Assembly (NCBI GenBank): GCA_021156365.1
Contig: JAJNDK010000003.1
Coordinates: 372,001-436,000, forward strand
Length of the DNA: 64,000 nucleotides
Reading direction: 5' to 3'
DNA from: Bacteroidota bacterium
Lineage (GTDB): Bacteria; Bacteroidota; Bacteroidia; B-17B0; Aurantibacillaceae
The translations under genes and the position numbers were made by a program. Numbering within the stretch: the stretch's first letter is position 1; every line of letters begins with the position of its first letter. Below are positions 37,601 through 46,000 of this stretch, in pieces. The notes beneath the pieces were generated by a model. The model saw only the letters and a list, made by a program, of their open reading frames with translations. It ran no database searches and had not been told where the DNA came from.

Positions 37601-37778
37601 TCAGTTCAGCGAAGTAAATCACAAAAAATTTACTACAAAGCGCCTGAAAACACTGCTTACCCTGATCTCGGGGTACGATGTAAACCTGCAGCGTGAAAAA
37701 GTAAAGGAGAATTTTGAGTACTGGAAAGGAAATGAAGAACAGATCGACGATATACTCGTCATCGGCATAAAAATATAA
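34614..37778 (+). CDS. Propeller / Y_Y_Y membrane sensor with SpoIIE-type PP2C phosphatase
   Basis: 1054 residues. The order is: signal peptide (MKTPFFCFLFLFVCFLPATS); two seven-bladed propellers of the two-component-regulator type (NMWFGTFGGGLIEKP, GTIWIGTGQSGIYTYDP, NIWFGTTDGIVRYNP); a Y_Y_Y domain near 640-735; a membrane helix at about 742-761; a coiled coil to about 815; and a SpoIIE/PP2C domain at 833-1054. Metal-binding aspartates are present in VSGDFYW (D846), DCTGHGVPGAF (D863), SDGYGD (D992) and QIDDILVIG (D1046), so it should be active. Such phosphatases dephosphorylate STAS anti-anti-sigma factors; a lone STAS gene lies at 58935. It is last in the adhesin operon. Confidence 0.92.
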   Translation: MKTPFFCFLFLFVCFLPATSQTYEFRHYTRDQGLTNSYIYAIDQSKNGFLNLSTGDGFYSFDGQNFNPPKGINVLPENFVTTHFTDSRGITWLGYFQEGISCLSNSKHHKINYQALKGSRVTQFIECAGKRLLIATLGSGIFSMDSAFHITPFNKTPAQSVNTIALNKDEVLAGTNEGLFICTPKSCEPSGITELTDKKIKKIIPAYFISEAFWVATEGDGLYCIRRKGNSFILLRKINTELGSGEKKISDIYYDADHHLWVSLFGEGVRRLSFLNANPSAITEILIIDESSGLPNKDVQTIFQDFEGNMWFGTFGGGLIEKPVERFSFYNNKDTEKKEPVLSVLIDREQNLWAGTDKGLSGNAFSRDKETLIFDPDEFREGQVNAMMQDVGGTIWIGTGQSGIYTYDPGKGRLKNFSKENRLPVSSVNCILQTKSGNIAIGTQEGACVYDPVSKKVKCITTLEGLLHNDVISLFEDSRQRLWICSHQAPPYYLHDSEFTVFKDIPGLKSYNINGVTEDEAGNIWIASEGDGIFVYNGNTFKNYTEKNGLLSDYCYAVVVDKNGSVWITHKNGLSEKKKTYAGFRTYTKADGLKFTENNLNAFSKDPDGNIWFGTTDGIVRYNPETGGSIVAEPRLNISGVYLNNSFHKAGSVIVKRFDNYDTRIEFIAVSLTDPAKVLYKYRLLGVDSVWRTTANRFVEYPRLSDGTYIFQVMARNSGGLWTSTPAEMKFEISLPFWKRIWFYIALVLLVIAIASVITYLRTKNLRRAKLLLEVKVKQKTYLLQREKDNVEQIKGELEIKNKDITDSINYAKRIQEALLPSKHYIFKKLSQTFIYFRPRDIVSGDFYWFTETPDSYIIAAVDCTGHGVPGAFMSLIGSTLLNEIINTNGITSPARILTELNAKIVETLKQERSGFYSYDGMDMALCTINKQKTKCLFASAYRPLYFIRNGDLREIKGNSYSIGGKSILGEKVFNEHELELEKNDMLYIFSDGYGDQFSEVNHKKFTTKRLKTLLTLISGYDVNLQREKVKENFEYWKGNEEQIDDILVIGIKI

Positions 37779-37801
37779 ACCAATAGGCATGCGGAATTCC
37801 C

Positions 37802-37817
37802 GTAATGGTTTCATTAC
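37802..37817. other. Small hairpin between convergent genes
   Basis: GTAATG and CATTAC arms with a 4-base GTTT loop lie 24 bases after the sensor phosphatase stop and before the end of the opposing small gene. There is no T-run on either side, so a terminator role is weak. Confidence 0.3.
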
Positions 37818-37839
37818 AGGTAAAAGAGCTTAAATAAGG

Positions 37840-38052
37840 TTACATGTTAAGCGTTTCATTTCTTCTGAATAAGCGGTTTGCTTTTTCCTGGAAATTTTTC
37901 CATGCAGTGGAAATATCCGAAAAAAGATTGCTCCTTTTTTGGGTTTTCGTTGCAGGTGAGTAATTCGCGTCAGTCATCATTTCCTTAATTTCTTCCTGCA
38001 CATGCTTTGGCAGGCCTCCCAATGAATTTATATATTCTTCGTTCCATATCAT
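37840..38052 (-). CDS. Small hypothetical protein (70 residues)
   Basis: From ATG 38052 it encodes a hydrophilic, helix-forming protein, MIWNEEYINSLGGLPKHVQ at the start, with a basic C-terminus (NRLFRRNETLNM). A start six codons further upstream is possible. There is no signal peptide, membrane segment or known domain. Composition is plausible for a real gene: even codon use, with no long antisense gene beneath it. It converges on the adhesin operon. Its expression is uncertain because no -7 box was found. Confidence 0.45.
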   Translation of the reverse strand: MIWNEEYINSLGGLPKHVQEEIKEMMTDANYSPATKTQKRSNLFSDISTAWKNFQEKANRLFRRNETLNM

Positions 38053-38386
38053 CCTACCCTGAGATAACAAACCGGATACCAGCCTGATTTACCTGTATTT
38101 CGAAGGATTGAGAGTTTTTAGGGACAGTATTTTTACGCGATTGTGGAAAATATGTTTTTTCCGGGGAATCACGAAAATCGAGCCAATGTTGTTTATGCCG
38201 GCAGAACAAGCCGCAATAGTACAGCAGGACAAGTAGGTTTCGCAGGTTCAATTATCATCGAAAGTCGGGATTTGAAAGCGAAGTAAAAAATGGATAAAAA
38301 GGAGCCAAAATCCCTAAAAATCAGGTTTGTGAAATGGAAAAATCCTAAATAATCCGCTATCTTTGCTCCTCTTTAATTTTTACACT
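38053..38386. other. Intergenic region upstream of ffh
   Basis: About 330 bases. The only supported element is the ffh -7 box at 38358-38365. A 65-codon minus-strand frame (38054-38251) has an unprotein-like composition and is not called. No repeat or RNA gene was seen. Confidence 0.5.
38358..38365 (+). promoter_or_regulatory. -7 promoter box TATCTTTG for ffh
   Basis: An exact TAnnTTTG match 21 bases before the ATG at 38387. A TTTG lies further upstream (38326-38329), but the 28-base gap is longer than usual. Confidence 0.6.
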
Positions 38387-39721
38387 ATGTTCAATACTTT
38401 ATCCGATAAAATAGAAAGGGCCTTTAAGGTTTTAAAAGGCCAGGGAAAGATCACGGAGATCAATGTGGCAGAGACCATGAAAGAGGTTCGAAAAGCCTTG
38501 CTGGATGCCGATGTGAACTACAAAGTCGCGAAACAATTTACGGATACGATCAAGGAAAAAGCGCTTGGTCAGAATGTATTGACTTCGGTATCCCCGGGGC
38601 AATTACTGATCAAGATCACGCACGACGAGCTGGCTCAGCTGATGGGCGGCGAGCGTACGGATATCAAGCTGAACAACAATCCTACTATCATCCTGATGTC
38701 GGGCTTGCAGGGTTCGGGTAAAACAACGTTCTCCGGTAAACTGGCGAATCACTTAAAGACCAAAAGAGGAAAAAACCCTTTATTGGTTGCCTGCGATATA
38801 TACCGTCCTGCTGCTATCGATCAGTTACATGTCTTGGGCGAGCAGATCGGTGTGGAAGTATTCTCCGACCGTGATAATAAAGATCCGGTGGATATTTCGC
38901 GTAAAGCGATCAAACAGGCGAAAGAGAACGGGAACTCGGTGGTGATCATCGATACCGCAGGTCGTTTGGCGATAGACGAGCAGATGATGAACGAGATCGC
39001 TAAAGTAAAAAAAGAGATCAAGCCGGATGAGATCCTTTTCGTGGTGGATGCCATGACAGGACAGGACGCTGTGAATACCGCAAAAGCCTTCAACGATCGC
39101 CTGGATTTTGATGGCGTGGTATTGACCAAGCTGGATGGTGATACACGCGGTGGAGCGGCTTTATCCATTAAATCCATCGTTAATAAACCGATCAAATTTG
39201 TTGGTACTGGTGAGAAAATGGATGCGATCGATGTGTTCCACCCGGAGAGGATGGCAGATCGCATCCTTGGAATGGGTGATGTGGTAACACTCGTAGAGCG
39301 TGCACAGGAACAATTCAATGAAGAAGAGGCGAGAAAACTTTCCAAAAAGATCGCGAAGAACCAGTTCGGTTTCAACGACTTCCTTGCGCAATTGCAACAG
39401 ATCAAAAAGATGGGTAACATCAAGGATCTGGTAGGCATGATACCGGGAGTAGGTAAAGCGGTGAAAGATATGGACATCAATGAGGATGCATTTAAATCCA
39501 TTGAAGCGATCATCTATTCAATGACACCCCAGGAGCGTGAAAAACCGGAACTGTTGAACGGTTCGCGCCGGGCACGTATTGCAAAAGGAAGCGGCACCAA
39601 TATCCAGGAAGTGAACAAGCTGATCAAACAATTTGATGAAACACGGAAAATGATGCGTATGATGCAGGATAAAAATGCCATGGCAAAAATGATGCGCAAC
39701 ATGCCAAAAATGGGGCAGTAA
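38387..39721 (+). CDS. ffh: Signal recognition particle GTPase Ffh
   Basis: 444 residues. The start MFNTLSDKIERAFK matches the family, and the upstream in-frame ATG at 38363 lies within the promoter. The N domain is followed by the G domain with P-loop GLQGSGKTT (about 106-114), DTAGR and TKLDGDTRGGA, then a Met-rich M domain ending MMRMMQDKNAMAKMMRNMPK, which binds 4.5S RNA and signal sequences. Ffh directs nascent membrane proteins to FtsY and SecYEG. No 4.5S RNA gene was recognised in the window. Confidence 0.98.
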   Translation: MFNTLSDKIERAFKVLKGQGKITEINVAETMKEVRKALLDADVNYKVAKQFTDTIKEKALGQNVLTSVSPGQLLIKITHDELAQLMGGERTDIKLNNNPTIILMSGLQGSGKTTFSGKLANHLKTKRGKNPLLVACDIYRPAAIDQLHVLGEQIGVEVFSDRDNKDPVDISRKAIKQAKENGNSVVIIDTAGRLAIDEQMMNEIAKVKKEIKPDEILFVVDAMTGQDAVNTAKAFNDRLDFDGVVLTKLDGDTRGGAALSIKSIVNKPIKFVGTGEKMDAIDVFHPERMADRILGMGDVVTLVERAQEQFNEEEARKLSKKIAKNQFGFNDFLAQLQQIKKMGNIKDLVGMIPGVGKAVKDMDINEDAFKSIEAIIYSMTPQEREKPELLNGSRRARIAKGSGTNIQEVNKLIKQFDETRKMMRMMQDKNAMAKMMRNMPKMGQ

Positions 39722-39808
39722 TTATTTCGGGTTTCAGGTTTCGGGTATTTTGTTGGCCTGGGACGTAGATAATTCGTTTAAAGTAAGGCTAACCAGAAAC
39801 TTGCAATA

Positions 39809-40693
39809 ATGAATAACTTAATAGACGGAAAAAAGATATCGCTCGACCTGCAACAGGAAATTGCTGCTGAAGTAAAACGAATGAAAGAGCAGGGCAGGCG
39901 TGCACCACACCTGGCAGCGATCCTGGTAGGGAATGACGGAGGCAGCGAAACTTATGTGGCCAGCAAGATAAAAGCCTGTGAAAATGTAGGCTTTACTTCT
40001 ACCATGATCCGTCACCCGGAGTATGTGACCGAAGAAAAATTACTGCAATCCGTGTATGACCTGAACAACAATCCGGAGATAGACGGTTTTATTGTACAGC
40101 TTCCGCTCCCGCGCCAGATCAACGAGCACAAGATCATCGAGTCTATATTACCTTCCAAGGATGTGGATGGTTTTCATCCTATCAACGTGGGCAGAATGGT
40201 GTTGAACCTTCCCTGCTATGTAAGCGCTACGCCATACGGAATCGTTCACCTGCTTCAAAAATACAATGTGGAAACATCCGGGAAACATTGTGTGGTGATC
40301 GGAAGAAGTCACATCGTAGGCTCGCCAATGAGCATATTGCTGGCAAAAAACACACAGTTGGGAAATTGTACGGTAACGCTTTGTCACAGCAAAACCAAGG
40401 ATCTGAAATCACATACGCTCACTGCCGATATCCTGATCTGTGCATTGGGTAGCCCGGAGTTCGTTACGGCAGACATGGTGAAGGAAGGCGCCGTAGTGAT
40501 CGATGTGGGCACCACGCGTGTAGTAAGTACAGAAACCAAATCCGGTTTCAAACTGAAAGGTGATATTAAATTTGATGAGGTCGCTCCCAAATGCAGCCTG
40601 ATAACGCCTGTTCCCGGTGGAGTAGGGCCGATGACCATTGCTTCTCTTTTGCGCAACACCTTGTTGGCGGCAAAGAAAGAAATTTATTCGTAG
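39809..40693 (+). CDS. folD: Bifunctional methylene-THF dehydrogenase / methenyl-THF cyclohydrolase FolD
   Basis: 294 residues, normal FolD length. Catalytic residues are visible in [15 protein letters not shown] (Tyr49 and Lys53), with later signatures [12 protein letters not shown], the NADP-binding loop [11 protein letters not shown] and [11 protein letters not shown]. The enzyme interconverts 5,10-methylene-THF and 10-formyl-THF for purine and formyl-methionine synthesis. It lies 87 bases after ffh and 59 bases before uvrB, so the three may share transcription. Confidence 0.98.
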   Translation: MNNLIDGKKISLDLQQEIAAEVKRMKEQGRRAPHLAAILVGNDGGSETYVASKIKACENVGFTSTMIRHPEYVTEEKLLQSVYDLNNNPEIDGFIVQLPLPRQINEHKIIESILPSKDVDGFHPINVGRMVLNLPCYVSATPYGIVHLLQKYNVETSGKHCVVIGRSHIVGSPMSILLAKNTQLGNCTVTLCHSKTKDLKSHTLTADILICALGSPEFVTADMVKEGAVVIDVGTTRVVSTETKSGFKLKGDIKFDEVAPKCSLITPVPGGVGPMTIASLLRNTLLAAKKEIYS

Positions 40694-40752
40694 TAGATAG
40701 TTATATAACACACATACATCTTTCGGGATCTTGTGATTATTCGTTTTAAGAC

Positions 40753-42774
40753 ATGCCATTCGAATTAGAATCTGAATTTGTGCCTACCGGTGATCAGCCG
40801 GAGGCCATCCGCCAACTTGTAGAAGGTCTCAACAGCGGGATAAAACACCAGACACTTTTAGGTGTTACCGGTTCCGGAAAAACATTTACTGCAGCAAACG
40901 TGATCGCGCAGGTGAACAAGCCCACACTCGTGTTCAGTCATAACAAAACGTTAGCAGCCCAGCTGTACAATGAGCTGAAGCAATTCTTCCCGAACAATGC
41001 AGTGGAATATTTTGTGTCGTATTACGATTATTACCAGCCGGAAGCCTACCTGCCTACAACGGATACCTATATTGAAAAAGACCTTGCGATCAATGATGAG
41101 ATCGAAAAGCTGCGGCTGAGCACTACTTCGTCCTTGCTTTCCGGCAGAAGGGATGTGATCGTTGTTTGTTCGGTTTCCTGTATCTATGGTATCGGTAATC
41201 CGTCTGAATTCCGGACCAACATCATTTCCATAAAGGTCGGGCAAAAGATCAGCCGGAACAGGTTTCTGCATCAGTTGGTACAGAGCTTGTATTCACGTAC
41301 GACAGAGCAATTCAGTCGTGGGAATTTCAGGGTAAAAGGTGATACCGTGGATGTGAACCTGGCTTATGCGGATCATTCGGTGCGTGTTTGTTTTTTTGGT
41401 GATGAGATTGAAACCATCGAAACCTTCGATCATGGAAACGGCTACGTTATTCAGAAGTTTGAGGAGTTTAATATTTACCCCGCGAATATCTTCGTTACGA
41501 GCCCGGACACGATGAAGGGTGCGATGACGGAGATCCAGGATGATATGGTGAAGCAGGTGGACTATTTCAAACAGATAGGGAAACCACTCGAAGCAAAACG
41601 TTTGGAAGAGCGGGTGAACTACGATCTTGAGATGATGCGTGAACTGGGCTATTGCAGTGGTATCGAGAATTACTCGCGGTATTTCGACCGTCGTTTACCG
41701 GGCACACGTCCATTCTGTTTGCTGGATTATTTTCCGGAAGATTTCCTGATGGTGGTGGACGAAAGTCATGTAACCATTCCGCAGATCCGTGCAATGTTCG
41801 GAGGAGATTTTTCCCGTAAGCTAAACCTGGTGGAATTCGGATTCCGCCTGCCTGCTGCCATGGACAACCGGCCTCTCAAGTTTGAAGAATTTCAGGCGAT
41901 CACCAACCAGATGATCTATGTCAGCGCCACACCGGCAGATTATGAGCTGGACATGAGTGAAGGAGTGGTGGTAGAGCAATTGATCCGTCCAACAGGTGTG
42001 TTGGATCCGCTCATAGAAGTGAGGCCATGTACCAACCAGGTGGATGATTTGTTGGATGAGATTCACAAAGTAGTGGAAAAAGATGAGCGTATACTGGTAA
42101 CAACGCTCACGAAGCGAATGGCGGAAGAGCTCACCAAATACATGACCAAGCTGAACATCCGTTGCCGGTATATTCATTCGGATGTGGACACGCTCGACAG
42201 AATAGAGATACTCCGGCAGCTGCGGATCGGAATGTTCGATGTACTCATCGGGATAAATTTATTACGGGAAGGATTGGATCTTCCGGAAGTGTCGCTGGTT
42301 GCGATACTTGATGCGGATAAAGAAGGTTTTTTACGAAATGAAAGAAGTCTTGTACAAACGGTAGGCCGTGCAGCCCGGAATGTGAACGGACGTGTGATCA
42401 TGTATGCAGATAAGATCACGGATAGCATGCGTTACACAATGGAAGAAACAGAACGAAGAAGACTAAGACAGATCGAATATAATTTTAAGCATGGCATCAC
42501 ACCAACGCAGGCAGGTAAAAAAGCGCTGGACACGCCAATGTCATCCATGGAAGTTTCCTACGAAGGCAAGCTGGTGAAAGCCTATGTTGACCATAATATC
42601 GAAAGTATTGCAGCGGACCCGGTGGTTCAGTATATGAACGAGGACGAGCTGAAAAAGCAGATCACCCGCATCAAATCGGCGATGCTGAAAGCTGCGAAGG
42701 ACCTGGATTTTGCTACAGCCGCCGGATTGCGTGATGAGATGCATGCACTGGAGAAAATGCTGAGTGGGAAATAA
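40753..42774 (+). CDS. uvrB: Excinuclease ABC subunit UvrB
   Basis: 673 residues. Walker A is GVTGSGKTFT (37-46). The beta-hairpin has YYDYYQPEAY, the helicase motifs include VDESHVTIPQ and GINLLREGLDLPEV, and the C-terminus has a UVR motif (LKAAKDLDFATAAGLRDEM) for UvrC contact. UvrB verifies damage handed over by UvrA in nucleotide excision repair. uvrA and uvrC are not in the window. Confidence 0.98.
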   Translation: MPFELESEFVPTGDQPEAIRQLVEGLNSGIKHQTLLGVTGSGKTFTAANVIAQVNKPTLVFSHNKTLAAQLYNELKQFFPNNAVEYFVSYYDYYQPEAYLPTTDTYIEKDLAINDEIEKLRLSTTSSLLSGRRDVIVVCSVSCIYGIGNPSEFRTNIISIKVGQKISRNRFLHQLVQSLYSRTTEQFSRGNFRVKGDTVDVNLAYADHSVRVCFFGDEIETIETFDHGNGYVIQKFEEFNIYPANIFVTSPDTMKGAMTEIQDDMVKQVDYFKQIGKPLEAKRLEERVNYDLEMMRELGYCSGIENYSRYFDRRLPGTRPFCLLDYFPEDFLMVVDESHVTIPQIRAMFGGDFSRKLNLVEFGFRLPAAMDNRPLKFEEFQAITNQMIYVSATPADYELDMSEGVVVEQLIRPTGVLDPLIEVRPCTNQVDDLLDEIHKVVEKDERILVTTLTKRMAEELTKYMTKLNIRCRYIHSDVDTLDRIEILRQLRIGMFDVLIGINLLREGLDLPEVSLVAILDADKEGFLRNERSLVQTVGRAARNVNGRVIMYADKITDSMRYTMEETERRRLRQIEYNFKHGITPTQAGKKALDTPMSSMEVSYEGKLVKAYVDHNIESIAADPVVQYMNEDELKKQITRIKSAMLKAAKDLDFATAAGLRDEMHALEKMLSGK

Positions 42775-43074
42775 AGAAATTTTGCGCCCGCAAACTGATT
42801 AAAAAAGAAGTATTTAATAGTGTTTGGTGTAAAACCGGAACAGGTTAAATACGTTGAATGTAGAAAAACAAAATTATTCGTTTCATGCGCTGAAATTTTC
42901 CACGGGTAATCGTTGAATATAAAGATGTTACTCTCTTTTATTTTGCACCTGTTTCGCCCACATACATATCCACATCCGCATATTTTTTTTGGTAATTAAA
43001 CAAATAGGAATATCTTTTCCGAAAATTTCCACGTTATCTTTCGTAGGAAATGAGTAATTAAAAAATAGCTTATT
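42775..43074. other. Intergenic region upstream of the 2684-residue surface protein
   Basis: 300 bases without a gene. TATCTTTC (43035-43042), one base off the -7 consensus, lies 32 bases before the ATG. It sits directly after TTTCCACGTTAT (43026-43037), a 12-base sequence also found upstream of the type B adhesin operon at 26390. A similar GAAATTTTCCACG occurs near 42890. A small TTTGCG-CC-CGCAAA palindrome follows uvrB but has no T-run. Confidence 0.5.
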
Positions 43075-46000
43075 ATGATTAAACTACCCTTAATCACTTC
43101 CATTGCTCTCCTGTTGTTTTTTTGTGGAATCCAAAAAGCGGAGGCTAAACACAAAGTACCTGTGTGTTATACGATAACTGCAAACGAGACCGCCTATTTT
43201 CCGTCTTCGTCCGTACCGCAATATACACTGTCGCCCTGCACGACCTATGATTTTGTGTACCAGTTGAGCACCACCAGTACAAGTGCTGTTACTGATAACG
43301 TGACTATCAACCTGCCCGCCGGCATCAGTTATGTATCCCTTACTCCTCCAGGCAGCGGACCTTCGGTGGTCAATGTTTCCGGAGGCACCAGCCCTGTGTT
43401 TACGGTCTCGGCCTGGGACAACACTGCTCCTGCCAGTTTTACGGTTACTGTTACGACGCCTTCTATCTGTGTGCAGGCATCAGGCTTAACTACTATCACC
43501 GGCAGTAACAGCTGCAATACCTATTCGGCCAGCAGCAGCCTGCACATTGAGCCACCTGTATTGCATGCAATAAATACAGCAGGTTCGAGTTCTTTATTGC
43601 TCAACATAGGTGATGTAAATGAGCTTGTATTCAGCCTCGAGAATGCCAGTTCAAACGGGGCCGGTATTCCGAATATCGACATTACCTCTATTACAGCAGA
43701 TCCTACTGTTACTTTGTATGGTGATTACTATCTTTCCACATCTCCCACGCCGCTTACCGGGAATTTTTATACTTACAGTTATCCAACCCCGGTTGCCGGC
43801 AGCATTTCAGCGAATTCGCCGATCACTTCGGGTAGCATACATATCGGTAGTTCGGATTTCACATATTTTTTCGGCAGCAGCGTTTTTCCTGCGCAGCCCC
43901 AGGAATTGTATGTACATATTCCATATAAGGTGATCGATTGCGGGCTTGGTGGCGGAACGTATATAGCTTCGTGGGGTTGTGGCAGCACGTCCTGTACCAG
44001 CATTCCACTTACGTCCAGTATCAATGTGCAAACAGGTACGCCACATATGGCGGTAGTCGGTTATCCTGCATTCCAGAATGGGAGCTATTGTGGCCCCGGC
44101 AGCAACTCTTCCGTGATCGGATTTATTTATAAGAATACCGGTACTCCTATCGGATCGCCTGCGCCTGCGGGAAATGCGAGGGCAACGGATCTTCAGTTAT
44201 ATCTATACAGCCAGGCTTCTTTCGGTACGCTTGATCTGAACAGCTTCCAGGTTGCCTCCGGTATCAATACTTTGACGCTTTCAGCCCCGGTGGTAAGCAG
44301 CGCAGGAACGTTTTATTTCGGCGCTGATTTATACGATGCCTACCTTGTCGATTTTTCCCAGCTCAGTGCAGGCCTTGTAGGATGGAATCCTTTGGGTACC
44401 GGTAATACACTGGCCGACCTGGATGCCGACGGAAAAGTAAATGATCTCGCGGAGGCCGGTACTTTTACCATTACAGCTACTTATAATTACAATACCACTT
44501 CCTGCCCCGAGTTTGATGCATGCGGAGGCTCGTTTAAAAATCTCCCTTATATCATTTCGAGATACAATAACCAATGTTATTCTTTGCCACCGATGCCTAC
44601 AACACCTACCGGTTACGGCGATGCTTCTTATTACTATCACGCTTCCGGGTCGGGAGGATCGATTAACGGACCTGCCGATGTAGTGGAGGGCGCACCTTTC
44701 AGTGTGGAGATCTGCACCGCGCCGTATACGCAGCGTTGGGGACCAACCGGATTTGATTTTGACTGTCCGAATGGGTATCACCAGATAAAGGTAAACCTGC
44801 CTTTGGGCTACCACCTCGATTTTTCGTCACTCACTTCCATTGGTTCCGGTATCTATAATTTGCCAAATGTGGTTGCAAACGGAAGATGCGGCGGAACCCA
44901 AACAATTACTCCTACCGTACAAGAGATCTGCGGAGCAAACCCGCTCGACCCTTCTTATGTAATTATTAATTTTGGTAAGATCCTTTACAGCAATTGCGGT
45001 CCATGGAATGAAACGTATGTGCTCGATTGTTTCAATCTTCCGCTTTACCTGGATTGCTCCGGCACAGCAGCAGCATGTGCTACGGTGCCTCTGAACTTCG
45101 GTGCAGACAATATCAGCTTCGCGCTTCAATATATATGCGATCAGAGCTGTGCTACCTGCGTTTCCGATATTGAATGTGGGGGTTCTTCCATTTATCATCA
45201 TTGCAGTGGGAGCTGTGACTCGTATTTTTCCACAGCCACCAATAGCTTTAGCTTTAAACGGACTACTTTGGGGTGGACAAACCCCGGCGCAACATCTGCC
45301 TGTGGCACTCCGCTATCTGCCTTGACGGAAAGCACAGATCCACCTATTGACCTGGAGGCAGCTTATCCGGGCGATGTGATCGAAGCGAAACTGCAGGGAA
45401 GTTTCACCGGAACACTTTCTACTCCTGCTCCTGTGTATAACGGTTCGAGCTTTTCAACTATGGGTTTGCAGATCCGCTACGACGATCTTCCGGCCGGCGT
45501 GCGCGCTTCGCCTTATCTGTTCGATTTTGATCAGCAAAACGGATACATAACAATAACCAATAGTGTGACCACCGCATCTATAACGGTTCTTTCAAGTACG
45601 ATCACGTATGTTCCTGTTGTGAACGGATCGGTGGTAGAAATGAATTTCTGGCTACCGGCCAGTGCACAAACGTTTATGAGCAGCTCTACTGACACGTACG
45701 TTTTTGATGCCGACCTCTTCCTGATTGCCCGTGCAACTCCGGCAGTGGGAGCGGGTACCACATTTTATGCGGGTCATGCATCGTTTCCGCTGACCGATCT
45801 GCGCGCAGAATATATCGGACAGCGGCCAGGCTCACCTCTTCCGGCTCCTGATGTTTCCTGCGATTCATGGGGTACACATTTTACCATGATCCAGCCGAGT
45901 ACGAATGTCGGGTATTACCCCGACGTGTCCTATAACAATGTTTCTACCTGTGAGCCGTACCCGGTTATGTTCATGTTTCAGAGCGCCAATGGAAGATACG

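Noticed and set aside
38054-38251. 65-codon minus-strand frame upstream of ffh
   Set aside because: Odd composition, no domain, no promoter box, and it ends just before the better small-gene candidate at 37840-38052.
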